Source of the DNA: Chitinophagaceae bacterium
GTDB taxonomy: Bacteria; Bacteroidota; Bacteroidia; Chitinophagales; Chitinophagaceae
Length of the DNA: 15,597 nt
NCBI GenBank assembly: GCA_016741945.1
Contig: JACVCQ010000018.1
Span: forward strand, 1-15,597
Reading direction: 5' to 3'
Below are positions 7,996 through 15,117 of the stretch, piece by piece; positions within the stretch are counted from its first letter, which is position 1; every line of letters starts with the position of its first letter. Under the pieces are notes generated by a model that was not told the DNA's origin, did no database searches, and worked only from the letters and a program-made list of their open reading frames with translations. The position numbers were made by a program, and so were the translations under genes.

Positions 7996-8685
7996 ATGAA
8001 CTCAATTTTATTATTGTCTTTATTATTTATCGGGATCAGTTTTTTGGTTTCGATGCGCTTAAAGTCAAAATTTACTCATTATAGCCACCTACCCATTACC
8101 AATGGCATGAGTGGTAAGGAAGTCGCTGAACACATGCTACGCGACAATGGAATATATGATGTAAAAGTTATATCTGTTGAGGGTTTTCTTACAGATCATT
8201 ATAATCCAATGAATAAAACTGTGAATTTAAGTCCAGAAGTGTACAGTGGAACCAGCATCGCTTCCGCAGCAGTGGCAGCCCATGAATGCGGTCATGCCGT
8301 TCAACATGCAACTGCATATAACTGGCTAATGTTAAGAAGCAGGCTGGTACCTTTTGTTCAATTCAGTAGTTCTATCGTTCAGTGGGTATTACTGGGTGGT
8401 ATTTTATTAATCAATACTTTTCCAATGTTATTATTGGGGGGTATCATTTTATTTGCCATTACAACTCTTTTCTCTGTTATTACCTTACCCGTGGAATTTG
8501 ATGCTAGTAATCGAGCACTGGCATGGTTAGAAAACAAACGTGTACTGGTGAATAAAGAACAGGAAGGAGCCAAAGATGCATTGAAATGGGCGGCAATGAC
8601 CTATGTTGTAGCAGCACTTGCTTCAGTAGCTACATTGATTCAATATGTGTTGATCTTTTTGAACGGATCAAGAAATGATGATTAA
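7996..8685 (+). CDS. YugP-type membrane zinc metallopeptidase
   Basis: A 229-residue membrane protein of the neutral zinc metallopeptidase family that includes Bacillus YugP. An N-terminal membrane segment (residues 3-19) is followed by the conserved stretch GMSGKEVAEHMLRDNGIYDV and the LTDHYNPMNKTVNLSPEVY block. The zinc motif HECGH is at 96-100, followed by the AVQHA segment. Two or three further membrane segments follow (about 119-139, 142-162, 198-222), and LPVEFDASNRA offers Glu167 as a likely third zinc ligand, by analogy with M48 proteases. Its target is unknown; a role in membrane protein quality control is only inferred. The frame is open further upstream to 7879, but ATG 7996 is chosen because the family begins with the membrane segment and the upstream residues look unlike protein. 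It converges with the RNase E/G gene. Confidence 0.88.
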   Translation: MNSILLLSLLFIGISFLVSMRLKSKFTHYSHLPITNGMSGKEVAEHMLRDNGIYDVKVISVEGFLTDHYNPMNKTVNLSPEVYSGTSIASAAVAAHECGHAVQHATAYNWLMLRSRLVPFVQFSSSIVQWVLLGGILLINTFPMLLLGGIILFAITTLFSVITLPVEFDASNRALAWLENKRVLVNKEQEGAKDALKWAAMTYVVAALASVATLIQYVLIFLNGSRNDD

Positions 8686-8702
8686 GAGGTGGTGTGGTGA
8701 AT

Positions 8703-8768
8703 TGTGAATGGCGAATTGTCAATAACAGAGAAAGGAACTTACTCATAATTGACAATTCACCATTCACA
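8703..8768. repeat. Inverted repeat between convergent protease and rng
   Basis: TGTGAATGGCGAATTGTCAAT (8703-8723) pairs with 8748-8768 in 20 of 21 positions, with a 24-base loop. The right arm touches the rng stop codon (8769-8771), and the left arm starts 17 bases after the protease stop. It could end transcripts from both sides, but neither strand has a T tract after the stem. Confidence 0.75.
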
Positions 8769-10328
8769 CTAAAATTTTATTTCCTCTTCACGCTCATCAA
8801 AGAATCGAAACTCAGTGAGGTGATAATTGGTATTGGCTTGTGCCTTCACTTTCACTTTATGTTTCTTTCTCCATTTTTTTATGATAGAAGAAAAGAATCC
8901 TTTGGTGAGATAAGAGTGTACAATCGGATGCACAACAATCGTAAGGTTTTTATGTGAATGTGTAACAAGATAATGTAGTTTCTTTTCAATCTCATCCTCC
9001 AATAATAGTGTTGATGTGATCTTTCCAGTGCCATTACAAGCAGGACAACTCTCTGCTGTATTGATATTCACTTCCGGACGCATACGTTGACGCGTGATCT
9101 GAAGCAATCCGAATTTTGAAATCGGAAGAACAGAATGTTTGGCTCTATCGGCTTTCATGAATTGCTCCATTGCTTCCTGAACCTTTCTTTTATTATCGGG
9201 TAACTTCATATCAATGAAATCAACAACGATAATACCACCAATATCACGCAAACGTAATTGACGTGCAATTTCTTCTGCTGCTTCAAGATTGGTTTCTAAA
9301 GCATTCTCTTCTTGGTTATTGCTCACACTCTTATAACCGCTATTTACATCAATTACATGGAGTGCTTCAGTATGCTCAATAATCAAATAAGCTCCACTGG
9401 GCAAGTTTACTGTTTTCCCAAAAGAAGATTTTACTTGCTTGGTAACACCATACTGATCAAAAATAGGAAGTCCATTATGGTAAAAGGAAACAATATCAGT
9501 TTTGTCGGGGGCAATGCGTTGGATATAAGATTGTGTAACCTGAAATAAGTTTTTGTCATTCACGACAATGCGATTGAAATCTGCGCTTAACAGATCCCGA
9601 AGTATACTGGTTGTTTTTGTTTCTTCACTCAGAATTCTCACTGGGGCAACAGCGCCTTTCAAATTATGTTGAATGTTTTTCCAGGTTTCTACTAATCCCA
9701 ACATATCTTGATGCAATTCAGCGGTGCTTTTACCTTCAGCTGCGGTGCGAACAATCACACCAAAATTTTTCGGACGAATGGCTTCAACGATCTTATGTAA
9801 TCGCTTACGTTCATCAGAAGAGTGTATTTTTTTGGATACGGCAACAATTTCATTGAAGGGAGTTACCACCACAAAGCGTCCAGGAAGTGATATCTCACAA
9901 CTTAATCTAGGTCCTTTTGCTGCAATAGGTTCTTTTAAGATCTGAACGAGTACATGCGGTTTACCATTGAGGACTTCATTGATCTTTCCTGTTTTTACGA
10001 TCTCAGGTTCAGACTGGAATCGGGAAAAATCAAAAGGCTGCTCGCCTTTGTCTGTCATTGCTATTTGCGTAAACTTAATAATGGAGCGGGCGTAAGGACT
10101 TAGATCTGTATAATGCAGAAACGCATCTTTTTCAAAACCTACATCTACAAACGCAGCGTTTAGTCCGGGGATCAATTTTTTAACTTTACCCAGATAAAGG
10201 TCGCCTACAGCAAAATTGGCGTCCGTTTTCTCGTTGTGCAGCTCCACTAATTTTTTATCTTCCAACAATGCTATTTCTACGCCAGTTGGAGCAGCATTAA
10301 TAATTAATTCTTTGTTCACAAAGTGCAA
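8769..10328 (-). CDS. rng: Ribonuclease E/G family endoribonuclease
   Basis: A 519-residue Rne/Rng family protein, RNase G-sized, without the long C-terminal scaffold of E. coli RNase E. The N-terminal S1-type RNA-binding domain is seen at about 38-135 (GDLYLGKVKKLIPGLNAAFVDVG, DAFLHYTDL). The catalytic core includes VIDVNSG with Asp327 and VVDFIDM with Asp370 and Asp373, which hold the catalytic magnesium in this family. CPACNGTG (428-435) is the zinc-link that joins two subunits. The enzyme cuts single-stranded, often 5'-monophosphorylated RNA and takes part in rRNA maturation and mRNA decay. The start MHFVNKELIINAAPTGVEIAL fits the family. The upstream leader contains an unusual pyrimidine-rich loop (see findings), which may matter because E. 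coli rne controls its own mRNA through its 5' leader. Name rng is by length and family; rne could also be used. Confidence 0.94.
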   Translation of the reverse strand: MHFVNKELIINAAPTGVEIALLEDKKLVELHNEKTDANFAVGDLYLGKVKKLIPGLNAAFVDVGFEKDAFLHYTDLSPYARSIIKFTQIAMTDKGEQPFDFSRFQSEPEIVKTGKINEVLNGKPHVLVQILKEPIAAKGPRLSCEISLPGRFVVVTPFNEIVAVSKKIHSSDERKRLHKIVEAIRPKNFGVIVRTAAEGKSTAELHQDMLGLVETWKNIQHNLKGAVAPVRILSEETKTTSILRDLLSADFNRIVVNDKNLFQVTQSYIQRIAPDKTDIVSFYHNGLPIFDQYGVTKQVKSSFGKTVNLPSGAYLIIEHTEALHVIDVNSGYKSVSNNQEENALETNLEAAEEIARQLRLRDIGGIIVVDFIDMKLPDNKRKVQEAMEQFMKADRAKHSVLPISKFGLLQITRQRMRPEVNINTAESCPACNGTGKITSTLLLEDEIEKKLHYLVTHSHKNLTIVVHPIVHSYLTKGFFSSIIKKWRKKHKVKVKAQANTNYHLTEFRFFDEREEEIKF

Positions 10329-10455
10329 CTTTTAAATACAAAATCACATACCGGTATTCGGTAGATCAACATCCACAACATCTATTGAGGCAGCCAAGGA
10401 AGGAAAAGGTAAAGTTGCGAAAAGGAGGAAGGTAAGGCTGCTTCCAGATAAGTGT

Positions 10456-10497
10456 TAAACGGGTTTAATCAGGCCGAAGCGAGATTAAACCCGTTTA
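10456..10497 (-). terminator. Terminator-like hairpin with UUCG loop behind the small ribosomal gene
   Basis: TAAACGGGTTTAATC (10456-10470) and GATTAAACCCGTTTA (10483-10497) form a perfect 15 bp stem. On the minus strand the loop holds GC-TTCG-GC, a stable C(UUCG)G tetraloop on a short extra stem, which points to minus-strand use. It lies 25 bases after the stop at 10523 and before rng. No T tract follows, so termination is likely but not proven. Confidence 0.65.
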
Positions 10498-10522
10498 GTA
10501 TCATGATCGGTAATCCGAAGAA

Positions 10523-10618
10523 TTATTTATTCTTCTTCTTATGACGATTCTTTCTCAGACGCTTTTTACGTTTGTGTGTAGCGATCTTATGACGCTTTCT
10601 CTTCTTACCACAAGGCAT
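10523..10618 (-). CDS. AURKAIP1/COX24-domain small ribosomal protein
   Basis: A 31-codon gene encoding an extremely basic peptide that starts MPCGKKRKRHKIATHKRKKR and continues with more Arg, Lys and His; about two thirds of residues are basic. This matches the short AURKAIP1/COX24-domain proteins annotated throughout the Bacteroidota, related to the mitochondrial small-subunit protein mS38 and to other tiny basic bacterial ribosomal proteins. It is expected to sit in rRNA of the small subunit. It is too short for most gene finders. It lies 33 bp after the TPR gene on the same strand and is followed by a strong hairpin, so it is probably the last gene of that transcript or has its own promoter in the gap. 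Confidence 0.88.
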   Translation of the reverse strand: MPCGKKRKRHKIATHKRKKRLRKNRHKKKNK

Positions 10619-10651
10619 ACCAAAGTAATTTTATACAGTTAAAAAATAAAT

Positions 10652-11503
10652 TTATCGTTTCAGTTCAGCGATTCTTTTTTCCAGTGCTTGCCTAGCCTCC
10701 GGTATCGCCACTCTTTTCTTCGCTTCCTCATACCATTTGATCGCATTGGCTTTCTCATTATGGATATCATAAGATTCAGCCAGATTGAAAATGGCATCCA
10801 GATTTTCAGGATCAACTTTCAACACATTCAAAAAGCGTTCAATAGCTTTATCGTATTGACCACTTTTCTTACTACCTAATCCGAGCATCATTTGTCCGAA
10901 TACATTTCCCGGATTTTTCTCCACTACTTCTCTGATTTTCAGAATACCCTGCATGGGGTTATCTGAAATGTTTCCGAAAAGATAGCAAGCGCCCAATCCA
11001 ATTTTACTGGAATCGTTCGCCGGATTGATGCTCAATGCCTGATCAAAAAGAACTTTTGCTTGTGAGGCCAGCCAATTTTGCATGGCAGGCTCACCCTCTG
11101 TCATTAGGTTATCTAAATACAGATGGGCGGCAAAGGTGAGGCTTTTTTCAGAATTTTCCAACTTAGCGGCTTCGGCAGTATACCAGGCATAGGGTTCAAA
11201 AATGCGTGCGGAATCAGCCCAGAAGCGAGCTAGCTGATGATATACATGTATCTTTTGCTCATGAATATCCCCTCTTATAACGGAATTTTCAAGTGCACCC
11301 AAACGTGCAACCTGCTCAGGAGTAATCCGTTCCTTGGCTTTTACCAAGAGATCTTCAAACTTAATCGATTGATTTACAGTACTATGAGGCGCTTCGCCTT
11401 CTTGATGGACATGTTTACTGGGGGAGATGGTTGGACTAAAAAAATACAATAGAATGAATATAACCAAACCACCACCCGCTAACAGAAATTGCTGTTTCTT
11501 CAC
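10652..11503 (-). CDS. Membrane-anchored tetratricopeptide-repeat (TPR) protein
   Basis: A 283-residue protein. One hydrophobic segment (about residues 6-24, FLLAGGGLVIFILLYFF) preceded by Lys-Lys suggests a single membrane anchor with the rest outside the cytoplasm. The following part to about 140 is helical with no clear match. TPR units are seen at about 147-180, 199-232 (GQYDKAIERFLNVLKVDPEN) and 233-268 (LDAIFNLAESYDIHNEKANA), ending in a charged helix. TPR domains bind other proteins; the partner is unknown. It starts 21 bp after the HU gene stop, so co-transcription with HU is likely. Fold assignment firm, function not recognised. Confidence 0.85.
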   Translation of the reverse strand: MKKQQFLLAGGGLVIFILLYFFSPTISPSKHVHQEGEAPHSTVNQSIKFEDLLVKAKERITPEQVARLGALENSVIRGDIHEQKIHVYHQLARFWADSARIFEPYAWYTAEAAKLENSEKSLTFAAHLYLDNLMTEGEPAMQNWLASQAKVLFDQALSINPANDSSKIGLGACYLFGNISDNPMQGILKIREVVEKNPGNVFGQMMLGLGSKKSGQYDKAIERFLNVLKVDPENLDAIFNLAESYDIHNEKANAIKWYEEAKKRVAIPEARQALEKRIAELKR

Positions 11504-11524
11504 TGATCGGAAATTTCGGCGAAG

Positions 11525-11815
11525 TTAGTCCGACTTCCGCTTGCTTTTTACTTCACTAACAAATTCTTTTGCCGGCTTAAAGGCAGGAATATAATGTTCA
11601 GGTATTTCTACGGCTACATTTTTCTTGATGTTACGGCCAATCTTGGCTGCACGCTTCTTGGTAATAAAACTGCCAAAGCCTCGGATATAGATATTCTGTC
11701 CGTTTGAAAGGCTTTCTTTGACTTCTTTGAACATGGTTTCTAGCGTCACCAGTACATCCACTTTCGGTATACCCGTTTTATCGGAAATCTGGTTGATGAG
11801 ATCTGACTTTCTCAT
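11525..11815 (-). CDS. HU/IHF-family DNA-binding protein
   Basis: A 96-residue protein of the HU/IHF family, which forms dimers that bend DNA and compact the nucleoid. The start MRKSDLINQISDKTGIPKVDV is the classic first helix, and GFGSF (46-50) leads into the beta-arm. The tip of the arm reads GRNIKKN rather than GRNP, so the proline that usually intercalates DNA is replaced by Ile, followed by VEIPEHYIPAFKPAKEFVSEVK, a tail typical of one Bacteroidota subgroup. The frame is open to 11935, but the ATG at 11815 is chosen because the extra 40 residues have no HU counterpart and family members begin exactly here. It is the first gene of a likely HU-TPR transcript, divergent from mutY. Confidence 0.92.
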   Translation of the reverse strand: MRKSDLINQISDKTGIPKVDVLVTLETMFKEVKESLSNGQNIYIRGFGSFITKKRAAKIGRNIKKNVAVEIPEHYIPAFKPAKEFVSEVKSKRKSD

Positions 11816-11843
11816 TTGTATAATGTTATTTTGATAATCAGAT

Positions 11844-11875
11844 TTAAAGTACGACAAAAAAACTGGTATTTGCAA
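11844..11875 (-). promoter_or_regulatory. Candidate HU promoter (Bacteroidota type)
   Basis: On the minus strand TTG (11873-11875) is followed after 21 bases by TACTTTAA (11844-11851), close to the TAnnTTTG -7 consensus, about 30 bases before the HU start. Spacing is slightly long and the last two bases of the -7 differ, so this is tentative. Confidence 0.3.
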
Positions 11876-12031
11876 GAAAGATAGTGTAAATTTTATGTGC
11901 GTTACTAATTGATAGATAAATGATTCAAAGAACATGCAATTGGATATGATTTATTCATATTACAAATATTAATACAATCTATCAACTTTATTACCAATCA
12001 TGCGTTGATTAGAGCATCTTTGTTTATTGGG

Positions 12032-13090
12032 ATGAAAAAGTCATTTACACAGATATTAATGAACTGGCACCGTCATCAAAATGACCGGGAAATGCCTTGG
12101 AAGGGGGAGAAAAAACCTTACAGAATCTGGTTGAGTGAGATTATTTTACAACAAACACGTGTTGAGCAAGGGATGGGATATTATCATCGATTTATTGAAC
12201 AATATCCTACAATCCAAGCTCTTGCAAAAGCTCCTGACCAACAAGTATTCAAATTATGGGAAGGCTTGGGATATTATAATAGATGTCGGAATCTCTTACA
12301 TACTGCCCGAGAAATCGTAGAAAAAAGAAACGGAATTTTTCCTGATACATATGAAGAACTGATTATGTTGAAAGGAGTTGGTCCCTATACTGCTGCTGCT
12401 ATTGCATCTTTTGCTTATAATCTACCCTACGCAGTGGTAGATGGTAATGTGTTTCGTGTTTTAGCTCGATATATGGGAATTGATATAGCCACAGATAGCA
12501 CAGCAGGCAAAAAAATATTCCATGACCTGGCTTACCAGATGTTAGACAAGAAAGAACCGGCTTCCTACAATCAGGCCATTATGGATTTTGGTGCCACTAT
12601 TTGTAAACCCATGTCTCCTTTGTGTTCTGTTTGCCCTCTCCAAAGCGGTTGCGCCGCTTTAGCCACTGGTAAAGTGAATCAACTCCCTCTTAAAGAGAAA
12701 ACATTACAAAGGAGAACGAGATTTTTCAACTATTTCATCTTGGAATACCGGCAAAAAATTTGGGTACAACAAAGAATGGTAAAAGATATCTGGCAACATT
12801 TATTCGAGTTTTATCTTCTGGAAACCGATAGACAGGTTCATTGGGATGCCTTTTTGATACAAAACTGTTTGAAAAATCAATTGAATATCCATGAATCAAC
12901 CGTCAAAAAGATATCTGAGTCATTAGTGCAGCAATTAACGCATCAACAAATCAAAGGGCAATTCATACATCTGCAATTCAAGCAGAAGCCTGCTTCTTTA
13001 AAAGGCGGTGAATGGAAGACCAAAGCCCAAATCCGAGAATTGGCTTTCCCCAAATTGATAGCATCTTATCTGCCTACGATAAAATCCTAA
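12032..13090 (+). CDS. mutY: A/G-specific adenine glycosylase MutY
   Basis: A 352-residue MutY, which removes adenine mispaired with 8-oxoguanine or guanine in base excision repair. The catalytic Glu is Glu36 in WLSEIILQQTRV. The helix-hairpin-helix reads LKGVGPYTAAAIASFAY (113-129), and the catalytic Asp is Asp137 in VVDGNVFRV. The [4Fe-4S] cluster ligands follow the exact C-x6-C-x2-C-x5-C pattern (Cys191, 198, 201, 207). The C-terminal third (about 225-352) corresponds to the NUDIX-like domain that recognises 8-oxoguanine, with low conservation as usual. An in-frame TTG at 12005 would add nine residues; the ATG at 12032 is preferred because MKKSFTQILMNWH fits the family start. The order mutY-ssb-gldE-gldD is a common Bacteroidota arrangement. 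Confidence 0.95.
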   Translation: MKKSFTQILMNWHRHQNDREMPWKGEKKPYRIWLSEIILQQTRVEQGMGYYHRFIEQYPTIQALAKAPDQQVFKLWEGLGYYNRCRNLLHTAREIVEKRNGIFPDTYEELIMLKGVGPYTAAAIASFAYNLPYAVVDGNVFRVLARYMGIDIATDSTAGKKIFHDLAYQMLDKKEPASYNQAIMDFGATICKPMSPLCSVCPLQSGCAALATGKVNQLPLKEKTLQRRTRFFNYFILEYRQKIWVQQRMVKDIWQHLFEFYLLETDRQVHWDAFLIQNCLKNQLNIHESTVKKISESLVQQLTHQQIKGQFIHLQFKQKPASLKGGEWKTKAQIRELAFPKLIASYLPTIKS

Positions 13091-13137
13091 TTTTTTAAGA
13101 GCTGTTCTTTTGTTGCTTAAAAAAAGTTATTTTTAAG
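13091..13137 (+). other. AT-rich overlapping inverted repeats between mutY and ssb
   Basis: TTTTTTAAG (13091-13099) can pair with CTTAAAAAA (13116-13124), and the latter can instead pair with TTTTTAAG (13130-13137). The first hairpin begins right after the mutY stop and may be a weak terminator. TATTTTTA (13128-13135) also resembles a -7 element for ssb, lacking only the final G. Confidence 0.35.
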
Positions 13138-13172
13138 AGTGATTAATCTGCGATGAACAAAAAAACAATTGT

Positions 13173-13604
13173 ATGAGAGGTGTTAACAGAGTGATGCTCA
13201 TTGGAAATCTCGGAAAAGACCCAGATGTACAACATTTAGAAGGCAATATTGCCGTTGCCAAATTCCCCTTAGCCACCACTGAAACGTATAAGGACCGCTC
13301 AGGGAAACTCATATCCCAAACGGAATGGCATACGGTTGTTTTATGGCGTGGGCTGGCAGAACTCGCCCAAAAATATTTACATAAAGGCAGCTTGATTTAT
13401 GTAGAAGGTCGTTTACGAACCCGCAGTTGGGAAGATAAAGAAGGTAATAAAAAATTTGCCACAGAAGTTGTTGGTGATAACCTGATCATGCTTGATAAAC
13501 GAGGTGACGGTTCTAGTGGACATGTGTCGGGAGAAGGTATTGAAGGTTATACGGGTGATGAGATCCCCCCATTATCTGATCTGGGGGAATCATTACCTTT
13601 TTAA
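13173..13604 (+). CDS. ssb: Single-stranded DNA-binding protein SSB
   Basis: A 143-residue SSB. The N-terminal OB fold spans about residues 1-108, with MRGVNRVMLIGNLGKDP, the TEWHTVVLW strand and the YVEGRLRTRSWEDKEG segment, all characteristic. A short glycine-rich linker follows and the protein ends GESLPF, the acidic-hydrophobic tip that recruits recombination, repair and replication partners. It coats single-stranded DNA as a tetramer. ATG 13173 gives the standard start; no Shine-Dalgarno sequence is seen, as usual in the phylum. A C5/G5 hairpin is possible within the last codons (13566-13586), upstream of a T5 run at 13598-13602, and may help end transcription (weak). Neighbours are mutY upstream and gldE downstream. 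Confidence 0.96.
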   Translation: MRGVNRVMLIGNLGKDPDVQHLEGNIAVAKFPLATTETYKDRSGKLISQTEWHTVVLWRGLAELAQKYLHKGSLIYVEGRLRTRSWEDKEGNKKFATEVVGDNLIMLDKRGDGSSGHVSGEGIEGYTGDEIPPLSDLGESLPF

Positions 13605-13619
13605 TAACGTTACCCAACG

Positions 13620-13627
13620 TATTTTTG
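13620..13627 (+). promoter_or_regulatory. Candidate -7 element for gldE
   Basis: TATTTTTG is an exact match to the Bacteroidota -7 consensus TAnnTTTG, 53 bases before the gldE start and in the ssb-gldE gap. The -33 region is only T-rich (13598-13602) with no TTTG, so strength is uncertain. Confidence 0.4.
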
Positions 13628-13680
13628 CTCGGAAAAGGATGACCTTTTGTGTCATTCATTATTAATTAAAATTACCAGTT

Positions 13681-15018
13681 TTGGATTATCACTCGGTATT
13701 GAATGCCCAGCTTTTATCTGCGATTCATCCACAAGGCACTACCGTACTTGTGATGATACTTGTTGTTTTACTTTTTCTTTCTTTCGTTTTGTCAGGATCT
13801 GAAGTGGCTTTCTTCTCACTTACTTTCAAAGACATCAATAATCTAAAGTCTAAACAAATACCCTCTTATAAAAGAATCGTCGATCTTTTGGAACAGCCTA
13901 AAACATTACTGGCTTCTTTATTGATTGCGAATAGTTTTATCAATATTTCTATTATCATTATATCTAATCTACTCATTGACAATATGTTTAATTTTGAACA
14001 ATTCAATGCAGTTTGGGTAGAGTTCCTTATTAAAGTACTGGCTGTATCTTTTTTATTGGTGCTATTTGGTGAAGTGATGCCAAAAGTATTGGCAACACAA
14101 AATAACATTCGTTTTGCAAAAGACTTTGGAGGAGTGGTACAGGGTGTTGCTTACACATTTGCAGGTATGAGTAAATGGCTGGTAAAATATTCGGATATCA
14201 TTGAAAAGAATTTGTCTAGTAAAACAGGAAGTGCTTATAGTTTAGAAGAGCTGGACCATGCTATTGATCTTACTACTAATGAAACAGCTTCTGAAAATGA
14301 AAAGAATATCCTGAAAGGTATTGTTAAGTTCAGTAACATCTCGGTTAAGCAAATCATGAAAACAAGGATGGATGTTCATGGGGTTGAATATGGGACTTCA
14401 TTTGGCGAATTAATTGAGTTGGTAAAAGAACTCAATTACAGTCGTTTGCCTGTATATAAGGAAGACCTAGACGAAGTACTTGGAATGATTCATACCAAAG
14501 ATTTGTTACCGCACTTACATGAACACAATGATTATAACTGGCATACGTTAATGCGTCCCCCATTTTTTGTGCATGAGCAGAAACCCATTGAAGATCTATT
14601 ACAGGAATTCCAACAAAAAAGAATTCATTTCGCTGTGGTGGTAGATGAGTTTGGAGGTACCAGTGGAATTGTAACCCTTGAAGATATTCTGGAAGAAGTG
14701 ATTGGTGAAATCAAAGATGAGTTTGATGAAGAAGATAGTGGTTTTAAGAAAATTGATGAAAACAATTACATCTTTGAAGGTCGTACTATGATCCATGACG
14801 CATGTAAAATCATGGATATACCGGCTGAAACTTTTGATGAGGTAAAAGGCGAAAGTGATTCGTTGGCTGGATTGGTACTTGAGATTGCAGGTGATATACC
14901 TAAAGCAGGTGCTATTTTGCAAAGTGGCGATTTCGAGTTTACAGTACTAGAGCTTGAGAAGAATCGTATTCAGAAGATTAAGTTGATGATTAAGAGAGAG
15001 GCTGGGCATGGCTTATAG
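13681..15018 (+). CDS. gldE: Gliding motility-associated protein GldE (CNNM/CBS/CorC-type)
   Basis: A 445-residue membrane protein. The N-terminal DUF21/CNNM domain has hydrophobic segments at about 20-46, 74-100 and 115-140, with the family motifs SGSEVAFFSLT (38-48) and LFGEVMPKVLA (128-138). A CBS pair follows (about 225-280 and 290-345, including FAVVVDEFGGTSGIVTLEDILEEVIGEI), then a CorC_HlyC domain (about 355-438). The family relates to magnesium/cobalt efflux proteins, and GldE is the Bacteroidota member linked to gliding; in Flavobacterium its overexpression partly compensates a gldB defect. The position between ssb and gldD supports gldE over a generic hemolysin name. The only suitable start is TTG at 13681, giving MDYHSVLNAQLL; the next Met (residue 25) lies inside the first membrane segment. 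The last codons (GHGL) lie in the repeat that follows. Confidence 0.92.
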   Translation: MDYHSVLNAQLLSAIHPQGTTVLVMILVVLLFLSFVLSGSEVAFFSLTFKDINNLKSKQIPSYKRIVDLLEQPKTLLASLLIANSFINISIIIISNLLIDNMFNFEQFNAVWVEFLIKVLAVSFLLVLFGEVMPKVLATQNNIRFAKDFGGVVQGVAYTFAGMSKWLVKYSDIIEKNLSSKTGSAYSLEELDHAIDLTTNETASENEKNILKGIVKFSNISVKQIMKTRMDVHGVEYGTSFGELIELVKELNYSRLPVYKEDLDEVLGMIHTKDLLPHLHEHNDYNWHTLMRPPFFVHEQKPIEDLLQEFQQKRIHFAVVVDEFGGTSGIVTLEDILEEVIGEIKDEFDEEDSGFKKIDENNYIFEGRTMIHDACKIMDIPAETFDEVKGESDSLAGLVLEIAGDIPKAGAILQSGDFEFTVLELEKNRIQKIKLMIKREAGHGL

Positions 15019-15065
15019 TTCATGGCTTATGGGGGATGGTTTATAGACCATGGTCCATAGTCCAT
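15007..15065 (+). repeat. CATGG/TTAT word repeat overlapping the gldE end
   Basis: CATGGCTTAT occurs exactly at 15007-15016 and 15021-15030, followed by ATAGACCATGGTCCAT (15043-15058) and another CCATGG. The first copy encodes the last gldE codons and the stop. GACCATGGTC within it is itself a perfect 10 bp palindrome. The 16-mer at 15043-15058 is the inverted partner of 15159-15174. Confidence 0.7.
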
Positions 15066-15117
15066 GGTAGAAGGAGGAAACATTATTGGAGGGATTTTAA
15101 CGTGTTGGATTTTATTT

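Noticed and set aside
11816..11935. Longer N-terminus for the HU protein
   Set aside because: HU proteins begin at the MRKSDLI helix; the extra codons overlap the likely promoter.
13681..15018. Annotation as a generic hemolysin or magnesium/cobalt efflux protein
   Set aside because: Domain order fits both, but placement between ssb and a recognisable gldD favours GldE.
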